Shown: positions 12,396 to 24,005 of the stretch, piece by piece
How the letters are laid out: each line of letters starts with the position of its first letter
Position numbering within the stretch: the first letter of the stretch is position 1
NCBI GenBank assembly: GCA_950295325.1
Contig: OX485805.1
Coordinates: 44,790,758 to 44,850,757 of the forward strand
Length of the DNA: 60,000 nt
Direction of reading: 5' to 3'
Source of the DNA: Polytrichum commune
Taxonomy: Eukaryota > Streptophyta > Polytrichopsida > Polytrichales > Polytrichaceae
Notes under the pieces: model-generated
Told to the model about the DNA's origin: nothing
What the model saw: only the letters and a program-made list of their open reading frames with translations
Databases searched by the model: none
Program-made: the position numbers and the translations under genes

Positions 12396-13349
12396 CAACA
12401 TTAAAACACATGTTTGACCAAAGAAAGCATCATTCCAGAGAAGTTGCCTTCCAATATGATAATGATTCTGTTCTTGGTATCATTGCAATCTTAGGAAGCT
12501 GAATACAGTTTTGAATATTTCAACCATGCGGCAGAGGTGTATTTACATGTCTTTTTCAACAGACAGAAGGTGAGTGGCCTATTATGGACACCTCAACTAA
12601 TCAACTTGGCCTACAGACACGTTTCAAAGTTCATGTGAATAGCAGATGTAAAACCTCTTGGATGCAACTGAGGAAATGTAATTTCGTTGCACAATTTTTA
12701 AAGGCCACATTCTTCAAATTCTTCATGGGATAGATAGATTCTTTACTATTCATTCATACTATTGATTATAGATTCATTTTTACTCTTGAGCACATTCTTT
12801 AGTAGATCCTCATTCATTCTCATTTGTCTCAAACTTCAGTAGACAAATACCTTCTAAATTCTGTGAGTGATGAAGCACATCAAGAATCTAGCATGGTCGG
12901 GCAGGAAATGGACAGGCACTGCAGTCCAGCCTTGGACGCATTCAAGGGTAGAAGCCACCCATTTGCCTCCTGAGTGCATACCAGAGTTCAATGGTATTTC
13001 ATTCTTCTGAGGGGAAGAATAGACATACTTGACAGTCCATGATGGGAACGATATTTATATTCTCTGGAGAACCACATAGCTGTGCTCATAACATTTCCTT
13101 CAGCAATACATAGATGATTCAAAGGCATTGTGTACAAAACAAGTAGTACAAATCCTCCATGCTCTGTAGAAACATTTAGTGTACATAATTTTGCTTCTCA
13201 ACACATGCCATAAAAAACAATTGTGCTTTTTAACACAAATTCTCTTGTATTGTACAATGTGATATGCTCTCATAATTGATATTCTTGCAATTCCTACTTC
13301 TCTCTGTTAATTTTCATTGTCTGTGCACATGTGTGTGCCTAATTCAATG

Positions 13350-13470
13350 TCTGATCTTAAATGGACATCTATATTTGAGTGGTGTATGGTCAGTGCATGA
13401 TTAGAGCAGACACCAAAAAGACAGGTGTTGAAAATAGATTGGCCTACGCGCTCAAAATTTGTTAACCATT
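13350..13470 (+). repeat. dispersed repeat copy
   Basis: Contains ACATCTATATTTGAGTGGTG, then GACACCAAAAAGACAGGTGT and a block ending GCGCTCAAAATTTGTTAACC. It matches 23900-24005 over nearly its full length and 16435-16545 more loosely. Confidence 0.55.
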
Positions 13471-13889
13471 CTACATGCGATAATCAACATCATTGCCAAA
13501 GTGAAACATTCTATAAGTTATTCAATGATTGATGATTTATGGCATATTTTCATGCAATTATTTACCTTATTTTTGGTCTTTCTATCCCTCGTGAGTTTAG
13601 GTGCTTAAATGCACTTTGGCATTCTAGGGGGCACAACGTCCCTTCTTAATGCCAGATGCTAAAGCATCCCTATCAAGCCATGTCCACCTAAGAATTTGCC
13701 GCCGCCTCTAGCCCACGGGTTAGTGCCTAGACCATAATTTATTGGTCCTGCCCATGTTGTTGCTTGTAGCTTGCTTGATTGGACAGAACCATGGATGGAG
13801 TCAACTCCAACAATGTTAGTCATCCTTCAACCCACGGACCTTCCTTGGAAAATGGGAACATTTCGTGCTCCCATCTTTTTGGTTTAGTA

Positions 13890-14058
13890 CCACATCTGCT
13901 AATGTGTTATGCAAACAAGATCTACTAATGTGTTGGGCAAATGAGATCTATAAGTGTGTTATGTATCAAAATATGTGGAATGTGTTATGCATTGGATCCA
14001 AATCTACAAATGTGTTATACACCAAATCTAGATCTATAAATGTGTTATGCAACAAAAT
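13890..14058 (+). repeat. short tandem array, ~32-36 bp unit, ~5 copies
   Basis: The unit is roughly ATCTAYAAATGTGTTATGCA followed by a CAAAT-like spacer, repeated with variation (aatgtgttatgca, aatgtgttgggca, aagtgtgttatgta, aatgtgttatacacca). The 92-codon open frame over it is a by-product of the array. Confidence 0.6.
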
Positions 14059-14709
14059 AAATAGATTCAGACTTGTTAGTACACACAACTATTTCACACA
14101 AATAATGCATGTAATCAAGTGGTCTTCCTCTTTAAGCCTATGATACCAAGATTCTATAGCTTGGTGTAGATACCCTCTTGTTTTGTGCCTACACTCACAT
14201 GATTTGTAAGTTGTGCATAAGTATTTTTGATCGCACTCAATTCGATTATGTGTTAGTAATTAATGTGGTGTTATGAAATTTTGCTACGTTTGATGATTAT
14301 ATTGATTCACTATAATCTATTGTTCATATCAGTGTAGAACTATAATTGTTATGTATTTGTTCGACTAGATCATCACTTATGAGTTTTGTGAGTCTCTAAT
14401 CGGTTAGTTAATCCAATTGGTTTAGTAACATGAATTTGTTGATCTAATAACATATATATCCACATGCACATAACATATTGATTTGTTGAATTTTGTGGTT
14501 CCAACACAGTTGATCAAGACATGCCTGGAAATAAGTCGTAGTTTGTGTAAAACACTTATAATTCTTATTACAAGAGAGTCAACTTCATAGACTTCAAATC
14601 CAATTACAAGACAAATGACAAAGATGTCAGTCTGATCCAATTGCCTTTGCAACTGTGCATGCAAATTTGATAATGAAATTACGAGAATTGACTTCATACC
14701 CATTGAGAA

Positions 14710-15189
14710 GCCCATTTGCACACATACCAAGAGGCACGACCATAAAAATCTAAGGGCCCTTGAAAGTCATGTCCAAAGGCCCATACCATGGGAATTGGAA
14801 ATTCAATTTTGGAACTAGTGGGCTTTCAAACTTAGCGTCGAGTGAAAGTGGACCATGTTGAGGACATGTCGGGTAGAGGTCCCCACCATGGCACTAAAAT
14901 ATTTTTAGGAGCCAATGGAAATTGGATTGATTGTGATGATCCTTAGTCTTGCATTAGACCCACCTTTTTCTGATAGGCTTAACATGATATCCAGTAAACC
15001 ATGAAATGCTATCCACTTGCTACCGTGTAATACGCCACATAGATTTTTCATCCGTTCAATTTTTTGTGGTCCCTTAGGTCTTCAAGACCTAGTGTAAAAT
15101 GAACTTGGTCCATCTCTGGCTTTTAGACCAATCACATAATATATATATCATGGTTCAAGGGCCCTCAAGCTCTAGTGTAAAGTGGCCTT
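14710..15189. mobile_element. diverged MITE of the 490-bp family
   Basis: The interior 'gtccaaaggcccataccatgg' and the right end TCTAGTGTAAAGTGGCCTTTA match the family. The left end is eroded (GCACACATACCAAGAGGCAC), so the start is approximate. Confidence 0.55.
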
Positions 15190-15199
15190 TAGTTCCTTC

Positions 15200-15228
15200 G
15201 ATATATATATATATATATATATATATTT
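15200..15228. repeat. AT microsatellite
   Basis: An uninterrupted AT dinucleotide run of about 14 repeats immediately beyond the diverged MITE. Confidence 0.8.
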
Positions 15229-16434
15229 TCCCCATTGTTTTGGTTGCATGTCATTGCATATGACAAAATGCGCATTGTTGGATTGTATGATAGTTGTGAA
15301 TGGGAGTGGATAACAACTCCTGTAATGAGCATTTCCCACGCTCGCAAACGAAACACGGGAAACCCACCTCATGGCCTTCCTTCGAGCAAGAAATTTATCC
15401 CACTTCCTACCGTGGGTTTTTGTTCAGCCACTCACACATTGTGGATGACTTCAATACATCTATGAGAAATAGCATTTCACAAATTTGATGAAATTCAAGA
15501 ACATGAGATAGCTGCAAAGTAGAAGTTTCATGTAGGCATTGCTAATGAAATAAGGTTTTGGACAATTTTGGATGATGGAGTGGAATATTTGCATGTTTAT
15601 AGTTCAGATTTACATACATGTGAAATTTTGATTTATGAAATCTAGAGTTCATATGCCTATCTATAGAGGGGGGTCAAAGTTCATTGATCGAGTTGTGCGT
15701 GTCTCTCATACTGGGCTCGCGTGCCATGTTTGGGGCATGTTTGGTTTGGGGAGCTTGACCAATGCACAAGTTCTCAATAATTTGAGAAAGTATGAAAAAA
15801 CCATGCTCAAAGTGATATATCAAGGGGGGGATAATATTAAACAAAGATACATTCATGACAAGCCAAAGAATGCTTGAAAGATAATTGGCTTGGGGACCAC
15901 AAAACAAGATCTCAAAACTCTTGACATTCCTAAGCTACGTCCATGGAGGCAACTTAGGATTCTAACCAAGAGCTTGTCATAGTCATTGAATGTCACATGA
16001 TAATCCATGAAGTTGCCATTGAAGCATTGTAAGCGTGGTAAAAAGGTCAAGCTCTCAAGCCGAAAACTCAAGTGCAAAATGGACTTGAGTGAACAAGCAT
16101 GCGTCATAGTTTCTTTTCTACAAGTCTTATTTGCCAAAGCAAACTTGGCTCCTTTCTTCGAGTTCTCAACCTCTCTAGTGCAAAGGGGGCCTCACGAATA
16201 TCGAGGGCTAGAGCTCTCATTTCATTGGCTCCAAACCAATATGCTTTAAAACATTCTTTAGGTTGTCACGAATGTTCCCCTTTTTAGTATCATTCCCCCA
16301 CGACATCTCACTTTAAGCATGACTACTTTACACTTCCTCAAACTATCGAGAGCGTGAGAATTGATGGGAATTTGGTCAAGCTCTCAATAGTTTGAGCTTT
16401 AAGGTATGCATGTATTATTCATTTACTTCTTAAC

Positions 16435-16545
16435 TAGACACCTATATTTGATTGGTGTGTGGTTTAGATCAAAGAACAAACACCATAATGACACATGCTT
16501 AAAAAAAGATTAGATTGCATCTTCAAATTCTAGTAACTACTTCAC
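16435..16545 (+). repeat. dispersed repeat copy
   Basis: Carries GACACCTATATTTGATTGGT, GTGTGGTTTAGATCAAAGAA and AACACCATAATGACACATGC. It is closest to the minus-strand copy at 40650-40712. Confidence 0.55.
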
Positions 16546-16940
16546 ACTCAATAATGCACACAAATTGGGAGAACTTATATATTTAGTCAACTTCCAACAA
16601 ACATGCACTTCCAATAACCATAACGAAATCAACGGAGATAAAATATTCAATCCAATTTTTGTTGATGCTCCAACATAGATTTGCTAATGCAACACACTAA
16701 TGCAACACAAGTTTTGTTGCATAATGCTAATCAGTAGATGCTGGAGAACATGAAATATGAACCAAATAACACCCAGAATACTTGTCAACTCCAAGTATCA
16801 AACTCCATTAAGGCCTCCTTAGTACTAAGTTAAATCTGTGGTCATTGCTAATCTCCTCTTCAGCAAAAGCAAAGCATCAGTGTCCGGGGAGATTTTTGGA
16901 CAGAATCGGTCGAGATCCTAGTGTTTCCAAGTTCAACTGG

Positions 16941-17330
16941 TTACATGTTCACAATCTTCCGGTGTTTCTTCGTTAATTTGAGGAATATCTCATAAATTCT
17001 TCTAAAATGATGGGTAATTTTCCTGAAGTCTTGAACTTCAACCGGTCCATCCTCAAACTCAACCGGTTTATGTGCAACTAGCGGTCGGTTCTCCCCGTTC
17101 ATTCCAAAGCATCCAACTGATATGAGCGGAGTAAATCCGCGAACAGCATCCAAGCATCTGAACAGTCTGCCGACTTCCTTGATGTCTGCCACCAAAAAAT
17201 TCGCATCGAGTGTACTTTGCTTACCACTTCCAAAATAGCCAGATGCATCAGACGGTTCACGTCTTTTAGAAACGTAATCTAATGGGTTGGCGGTATATCT
17301 CCTCAGATAATGTGTAGTTAGACGATACAT
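16941..17330 (-). CDS. hypothetical protein (129 aa if started at the internal ATG)
   Basis: An open frame runs on the minus strand from beyond 17498 down to a TAA at 16941. The 185-codon version has no ATG at its upstream end, so translation would start at the ATG at 17330 or come from an unseen upstream exon. The frame continues open upstream into the TGAG repeat with no start. The product is basic, with the C-terminal run FLKLTKKHRKIV, no membrane segment and no family I recognise. It lies head to head with the FAM210-like gene. It could be a real short gene, a gene fragment or a chance frame. Confidence 0.3.
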   Translation of the reverse strand: MYRLTTHYLRRYTANPLDYVSKRREPSDASGYFGSGKQSTLDANFLVADIKEVGRLFRCLDAVRGFTPLISVGCFGMNGENRPLVAHKPVEFEDGPVEVQDFRKITHHFRRIYEIFLKLTKKHRKIVNM

Positions 17331-17498
17331 GGGAATTGTAACCAAGCTTTGCTTCAAGCGCAAGACATGCCCATGGAGCACGCTATCATTATAAAACCTA
17401 TGTAAATCAGGTCGCTCACAGGTTTTTGAAGTGCTGTTCTCGGCTAGGGGAGATTGCGGAGTAAGCAGGGACAGGAGATTTTGTGAATTGAAGAGCAA

Positions 17499-17561
17499 TA
17501 GGAATTTTGCGAATTCACCAAAGTGAGTGAGTGAGTGAGTGTTGAGACAAATTAGGGTTTG
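17499..17561. promoter_or_regulatory. leader of the FAM210-like gene with (GTGA)n tract; possible bidirectional promoter
   Basis: This 63-bp stretch precedes the ATG at 17562 and contains about five GTGA repeats at 17523-17540. If the opposing frame is a gene, both share one short promoter. No TATA box is obvious. Confidence 0.3.
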
Positions 17562-19773
17562 ATGACGATGCTAGCTATGGCGTCGCGTATACGGCAGCCG
17601 TTTTTGGTCCCGTCGCTACATGCTGTTGTTGCAACATCGTCGCAGTGTATGGCCGTTTGCGGAATTCAGAGCACGAGTTTGATCAGGGCGAGGGGCGGAT
17701 GGGGAGTGTCTGCTGTCGGGTGTTCCTCCCGGGAGGTGAGAATTGGTGAGCAGAACAGAGAAACCTGGTCTCGATGCTGCGCAGCACAATCTACCGGAGC
17801 CGAATTTTACCCGGAGCCTTCAGCATTCCGTGACGATTCGGAGGCATTGGAACAGCCGGAGGTTAGGGTTGCAACCTTTGCTCCAAAGCTTGAAGTTTGA
17901 GATGCTATATGGACAGGGTGAATTGTGGTCCTCTAATAAGTATGAGTAACATGTTTATCGGCTATGGCGTTCCGAATACCATAGTTGGGGAATGTTTGTC
18001 GACCATCTGGGGCAATTGACTTTCTGAGATGGTGGAAAGGAAACGCTTAAATGGTGAGGTATCGTTTTGTGTGCAACTAGTGAAGCTTTCTGCATTACAG
18101 TGTCTATCTAGGTTATAGTCAATTGTGCTGGGTTCAATGGGTTTTGATCAAGGAGTACTTTTTCTATCCGGCAATGTAAGATTTAATTGATCAGAGACTT
18201 TAGAACAGCCGAAGTTTTTGCAACCTTCTCTCCAAAGCTCGACATCTTTTAAGAATTTTGAGATGCTATAGTGCACAGGGTGAAATGTGGTTCTTGAATA
18301 TGTGCTGTAACATGTTTATCACCTATATCGTCCTAAATATCATAGTCGGTGAATGTTTGTCGAGCAGCTTGGGATATGTAATTTTCTGTCAGCCTGGTCT
18401 TTGTGAGTTTTGTTTGTAGAAAGGAAACTCCTTCAAAGGTGAGGCGCAGCTAGCATGGCTTTCAGCATTGCAGTGTCTATCTATGATTTTCTCAATCGTG
18501 CCTGATACAATGGGTTTTGGTCCAGTATTAACCTTTGTTAATTTAACCAAAATCACTTCTGCTGTACCGGATTTAAGGTTTTGGCCAATTGAACCAAACT
18601 GGATACAAGAGGTTTTGGCAATATTAGTTCGCACCTGTTGCCGGAGGGTAGATCTTATCCTCATTCTCTTTGTTAAAATGTGTCTGCAAAGTTCTCCATA
18701 GAATCTGTGTGGCCAATGAGTTGATATTCTCTGGCGTGTATGCTTGTGGATATAGATCTTATATTCAAACTGTTCTGGTTTTGCAGAATCCTACAAAGAG
18801 CTCGACTTCTGGGTGGAAAATTTGGCAGGTTTGTTCCTACTGTTGACACTGGGAGTTCATCTTAGTCTTGCTTATTAACACGCACTAATTGCCAACTTCT
18901 TCAGGGCTAGCTTTGAAGATTTTGTCCGCACCAAGTGCTCATGTTAATGTATCTTATCTGAATGTATTCTATTTGCATCTACTTGTCATTATTGCCAATT
19001 CAAGCACATGAGTCACTTGTCCCAGAATTCAGTCCTAAAGGACAAATACATACAAATTTGGTTGATCATATGGTTGGCTACTGAGATTGTGTGGTGATTA
19101 TATTAATTGTGGGACAGATGAATGCTGGAGAATTGCGAGATAAAGTGGCGAAGTTGGGGCGGGCTGGATTGCTTGCCTATGGCTTATTTAATGGTATAAC
19201 GTACACCTCATTCTTTGTGGTGGCCTTTTTGGGCTTCGAAAAGAGCACCGGGCAGAACCCTGCGACCAATCTGAAAGCCTGTCTTGGCGTGAGTACTCTT
19301 TCACCTTTGATAGTGTACTACTGCACTTCTTGTTTGGTGGTGTGATTCTCTTGCAAACTACTGTAATTCCGTGAGTTTGAGAATTATATGGTTATCCCAG
19401 GTAATACAATCAATGTAAACCTTGTGTTACAGTACTTCTAAGAGGCACCAGCAAAGCCCACAATCACAATGTTTGTGCTATGATTTCGTGTTTGCCTTAG
19501 AGGGCTACTACACCTTGACAAAAATTAGTCCACTAATCTGATCTACAATTTTAGGTGATGGTGTCGATGTGGACTGGAAACAATTTCACAAGGCCATTGC
19601 GAGTAGCCGCTGCTGCAGCTCTTGCTCCTTTCATGGATAAGGTGTTAAAGAAGACCCAAGCGTTCTTGAAGCTGCCAGATGAGGCATCTGCTTTTGTGGT
19701 TCTAGTCATATTACTCATAGTTCTATGTGCGGCGACTGTTGGCCTTCTAATTCTCTCCCGTCTCGGCAGATGA
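17562..19773 (+). CDS. DUF1279/FAM210-like organellar membrane protein (4 exons)
   Basis: Exons: 17562-17861, 18787-18828, 19118-19288, 19555-19773; every intron is phase 0; 243 aa. The first 60 or so residues are rich in S, R and A and poor in acids, as in an organelle transit peptide. The core ELRDKVAKLGRAGLLAYGLF (about 118-137), a hydrophobic segment (about 127-150), then VSMWTGNNFTRPLRVAAAAA and LAPFMDKVL match the DUF1279/FAM210 fold known from plants and animals. A second strong hydrophobic helix (about 215-240) ends LSRLGR. Animal FAM210A/B act in mitochondria; the plant role is not established, and plastid or mitochondrion are both possible. There are ATGs at codons 1, 3 and 6. The 42-bp exon 2 is supported only by phase and clean splice sites. 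Confidence 0.68.
17838..18540 (+). repeat. tandem duplication spanning exon 1 end and intron 1
   Basis: About 17838-18165 is repeated, diverged, at about 18192-18540. Shared landmarks in order are GAACAGCCG, TTGCAACCTT, CTCCAAAGCT, TTTGAGATGCTATA, AACATGTTTATC, GAATGTTTGTCGA, CAGTGTCTATCTA and CAATGGGTTTTG. The offset grows from about 353 to 373 bp, so indels have accumulated. The second copy includes a relic of the exon 1 3' end whose donor GT is altered. Confidence 0.7.
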
Positions 19774-22309
19774 TTTGTAAATGAAGTATGCTTGGTGCTT
19801 CTACATTTATCTACACTGGAGAAACCTGGTCAAGTGCTGGTCTCCTTGGTGTATTAAACCCTGTACATAGTGTAGGAGTATTATGTTTAGGCTTATTGGA
19901 AGTCCTCATTCAAATGGATCAGCTCTGAATTAGAAGGCATGAACCACAACCATACAACTCCGATCCACTAGGTAGGTCAACAAAGAATGATCATGCCACC
20001 CCAGCTCAGCCTGAGTGTGCTTTCCATGCATTGATTCTCTGTTATTCTTTATTCTGTCCTTTGCCTGCTAGATGCAATTTGTTAACTCTTTTGCCCCTAA
20101 GCACGTCAAGTTATTGTGTCCGCAATCTCTCATCACACTTGTGGGTTAACTTTCCTATGTGTTCATAGTGTTTTCTGCAAATTGGTATCCACCTCATTGT
20201 GATATAGGAATCAAGGGGATGGATCATGTGCTTCACCTGCTGAATTTGAGTTTATAAGAGGTTTGCATCAAACCTTGTTCACTCAATTTTTTTTCCTGTA
20301 CTTTTGCATTCTAGGTCTCACTTTTAAGCTGGACATTGTCTCAGTTTGAGAATACTTGAAGATGTGTGGGTTATTGCTGTGCCATTACTGACATATGATT
20401 TATGAAAGTTAAGTTGCTAGGGGATGACATGGGCGTTAATGGCAAGGTATGCCTTCAGCTGTAGTCATAAGGTGGATCTCCCAAGCGCTTGCAGTTGAAA
20501 CTTGTGTTTATTGTTGACAGGGATGAGTTAGGGCCTAAAATCAGTGATTGCTTCAAGCTTTTATACGAGAAGCTATGTCATTGGGGTGCAGGGCCAGCAC
20601 AAGTGGAGAGAATTGATATTGAAAATTATGGGAGACCTCTGTTGTAGAATAGATTGATTATGGGATACCAACAAGTATAGCTTTTTAAGTGGTTGTGATG
20701 TGAATCGTTTTTGCCCGTTGCATCTCAATGTGTTCATCATTCAATAGGATTCCAACGGTGAAATGGTGGTCAGAGACGTCAGATATTTTGTTTTCAAATT
20801 TAAAGTCCTGGCAATTTAGAGGCATCAAATGTATTGTAGCTTCACAGAAATAAATTTCTTGATCGCTGTACAGGTTATGTTCCACCAGCACTAGACGTAG
20901 ATTATAAGGGAAAGTGTGTGTGGAGATGAGATTGATCATAGGGCCCTTGTGAGTTTTGTAAATTTGTCAATACATGTCTCTGGTGTGGTTTGAATATTCA
21001 GTGCATATGGATTACTGAGAGACTATCACCAAATTTAGAGGCACAGGGTGGCAGAGATTTAGTTGTGTCTGTTGCTCTTCACCTGTTTTGTTCAGTACTG
21101 TAATTTCTTAGTTTTTTTTTCTTATACCATTTTGTCTCTTGACTCTTTTTGAGCCTCTACTTCTAGTTGAAGAGGGTAATTTCAATGTAATCTGTAATTT
21201 CCAAATGCAGTAAACTGGACATCAAATATCCTAAATACTTCTGACTATCATTTGGAACCCCCTGCAGTGGATAGGATTCCCAGCCATAATATAGTTGACC
21301 AGCACACATTCTGTTATCTACAATTGTCCACAACAAATTTTTTAAATAAAAAAAGAAACAAATCCAGGAACTACGTACTGAAATTAGATAAATAACTAAA
21401 TCTCCCTTCTACACAGTAGCACCCAAGTTGAGGGGAGCATCTGAAGTGAACAATGAATAAACATGTATTTTCCATAATAAGCCCCTTGATATTGTTAGTA
21501 TTGCAAAGTACTATTTTAGACAACACCTACAGTGGCTTTTTGCACCCATCACAACCTATTTGACAATTGGTCATTGTTATTGGCTCCACCTGACCCAATA
21601 AAAGATTGAGGGTCAAGACTTGGCACTTGACAAATCACTCCCAGGATGCACATCACTTGACATATGAAATTTTAGAATACATGTCAACATCTTATCATCA
21701 TAATTGTTAATGCAATATTTGTGGAGCTTGGTGCATGTACCATTGGAACCGTTTTTGAAGGTTACAACTTCCCGAGCTCGCATTTCATTTGTCATTGCCT
21801 ACTATTTAGTGGCAAGTGGGTTAACTTTCATTGTTGATTATTCAAAATTGCTTTGTATTTGAAGCATAGATAGATTTCGGTGTCAATTTTTAAGAAGAAC
21901 TCAACGGTATAGGAGTGCATTATTCCAATTTCCACAAAGTAATGATTATAGAGGTCATTGAAAATTACATAAGCAAAGTGATTTGATTGCATATTATTTC
22001 GATTTGTATTACTTCTATACGTTGTTGTGATTAAAGAAATTAAGAATTAGTAAGAGTTTATACAGTCGTTAATTCAAAAAACTAGTTGTCAAAAGCAATG
22101 TTAAAATTTGACCTACCCATCAAAAAATTGGTGATGGAAGAATTAGTAGTCACATGAAAGGCATGACCCTTTGTCAAAAATCAACACTACACACCCGTGC
22201 ACACCCGGCCCATGCCAAGACAATAATAAAGTGAATTTGAAATACAAACTGAAAACTATTCCCACAAGACACTTAATAAGGATGCCTCTCAAATTGGCCT
22301 TGTGAATAC
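19774..22309. other. 3' UTR and intergenic, no gene seen
   Basis: The FAM210-like 3' UTR lies at the left. No conserved frame follows; the longest (20685-20939 -, 84 codons) has no motif. No other element could be defined. Confidence 0.55.
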
Positions 22310-22921
22310 CAAGGGCGAAGCCATGATTTTGACCGGGGGGGGGGGGGGGGGGGGCTATTACAATATGGAAATATTTTCAAATTTCAATAGGTGGTCGAAT
22401 TTGATTATTTATTGAGAGATTTGGACTCATCGAGCTGACATCCCCATTAAAAATTTGATAATGTCCTTAGTATCCAGAGCTTTGGTAATGGTCTTTTGGA
22501 TACAAATGATCATCAGATCCACCATCCAATCATTGCCAATAAACATCACCAATAGTAAGAAGGTGCCCGACTTTCCTTCAATTAATACACTAGTAGGAAA
22601 CATTGCGAAAAAGAACTGTAGTTGTTTCCCATTGCAGTTCTTTTGACCAGCGTGCTCTGTAGTCGCTAAATAACTGCATATTTGTTTTTTGGTTTTACCA
22701 ACTAAACTTTTAGGAATTTAGAGGCTTGTAATATACCGTTGGAAAAAATACCTTTCCAACAATGTATTACACGTCCCAAAAAGTTTTGAAATTGCAGTCG
22801 CAAAACGAAAAAGAAAAATTTGTAGTCATTTTGACATAGTTTTCTACTAGTGATGTCAAGGGGGGCTTACCTTCCCCCCCCCCCCCCCTCCCCCCTTAGC
22901 CCCCTCTTGGCTCCGCCCTTG
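22310..22921. mobile_element. hAT-type MITE with G-tract and C-tract (612 bp)
   Basis: An exact 8-bp target duplication GTGAATAC flanks the element (22302-22309 and 22922-22929), diagnostic of hAT-like insertion. Ends are CAAGGGCGAAGCCA and the inverse of TGGCTCCGCCCTTG. Just inside each end lies a homopolymer-rich tract, about 20 G near 22335-22354 and C-rich 22874-22896; the two are mutually complementary and form part of the terminal inverted repeat. There is no transposase, so the element is non-autonomous. Confidence 0.85.
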
Positions 22922-22930
22922 GTGAATACT

Positions 22931-22954
22931 AGACTAAATATGATATTTAGTGTC
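22931..22954. repeat. imperfect palindrome, ATTTAGTGT family
   Basis: AGACTAAATA TG ATATTTAGTGTC lies directly beyond the hAT element. The following 100 bp (CACTAACTATGTGGAGTTAC, then GTAATTTTTTACCAAGTAAA) resembles sequence at 52112-52180 and 53630-53700, so this is one end of the foldback family seen there. Confidence 0.55.
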
Positions 22955-23899
22955 ACTAACTATGTGGAGTTACAAAATGCTATATCTTTCTACTAATGAT
23001 GTAATTTTTTACCAAGTAAACTTATTATGTTCTCTAATGTGCAAACAACCAATTAACATTTGGTTATTGAATATTGAAATCTTGAAAATAAATTGAATAT
23101 TTAAATATTTAAATTATTAGGTGGCATTGGAGGGGTGCACATGTGACAAACCCTACATATCATAGTATCTCAATTGTGTTTGCAACTGTGTCCGGCTCTT
23201 GTGTTTGAAGGTGTTGTAGCCAAATGTTGTTCAATATCAATTTACCTACACCTACAAGGTTGCCATTTCATAAACAAACTGACATGAGCAATTTGAATAG
23301 TCGTGTCATAATGGAAACCTTCTTTCATTCCATTCTAAACTACCTCTTCAAAACTGCATTCTCAATGTGTTTTTGGAAAGAACATTTGATGAAGTGAGTA
23401 ATTTAATTACCATGACTTCTTTGCTTGGGGCCCAAGGGGGGCTTTGGACACACAAACTAATCTGGGCAAATAATTGCAAATAGTTGAGTTTCAAGGAATT
23501 TTGCTCCAACTTGTAGAGCTTCTCAAGTTCATTTTGTTGACACGAAGTGTGCTTCATAACTCTCAGTTGTTTGAACATAGTGACCACTCTAAGAACAATT
23601 GCTCTTCAAGGTGGTCTTTTTTTTAACAATTCCTTCTTGGATTCTTGGAGCTAGGAAGTAAGCTTGGGCTCTTTAGATTTACCTTCTCAAGCTCTTTACT
23701 CTTGCACCTTTTAACTTTATTCCCAACCATCAGGCATATTGTTCTCTTGCCTAGGGTGAGGAAGCACGAGAATTAGCAATGTTGTGGCAATCATCTCAAC
23801 TAATTGTGGGTTATATTTCCTACGAAGAGTGGGTGCAAGGGTGTGCAGAGCTAAAAGTCTCCATTTTAGGTGGACAAACCTAATTCTATCATCGCAATA

Positions 23900-24005
23900 A
23901 TCTTGACACCTATATTTGAGTGGTATATGGTAAGATGTGGATGTAAGAATGGACACCCAAAAAACACATGTTTCAAAGAAATTGGATTATGTGCTCAAAA
24001 TCATT
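23900..24005 (+). repeat. dispersed repeat copy
   Basis: GACACCTATATTTGAGTGGT, then ATGGACACCCAAAAAACACA and TGGATTATGTGCTCAAAATC. Closest to the copy at 13350-13470. Confidence 0.6.

Larger units (their letters stand above)
12396..16940. other. intergenic, repeats only
   Basis: This is a 4.5 kb stretch without a supportable gene. It contains two copies of the dispersed 'GACACCTATATTTGA' repeat (about 13350-13470 and 16435-16545), a short tandem array, a diverged MITE and an AT microsatellite. Longer frames (14422-14730 -, 15853-16137 -) show no motif. Confidence 0.6.

Noticed and set aside
16941-17498. Full 185-codon reading of the minus-strand frame
   Set aside because: The upstream end has no ATG (it begins with TTG), so only the 129-codon part from 17330 was listed, with low confidence.
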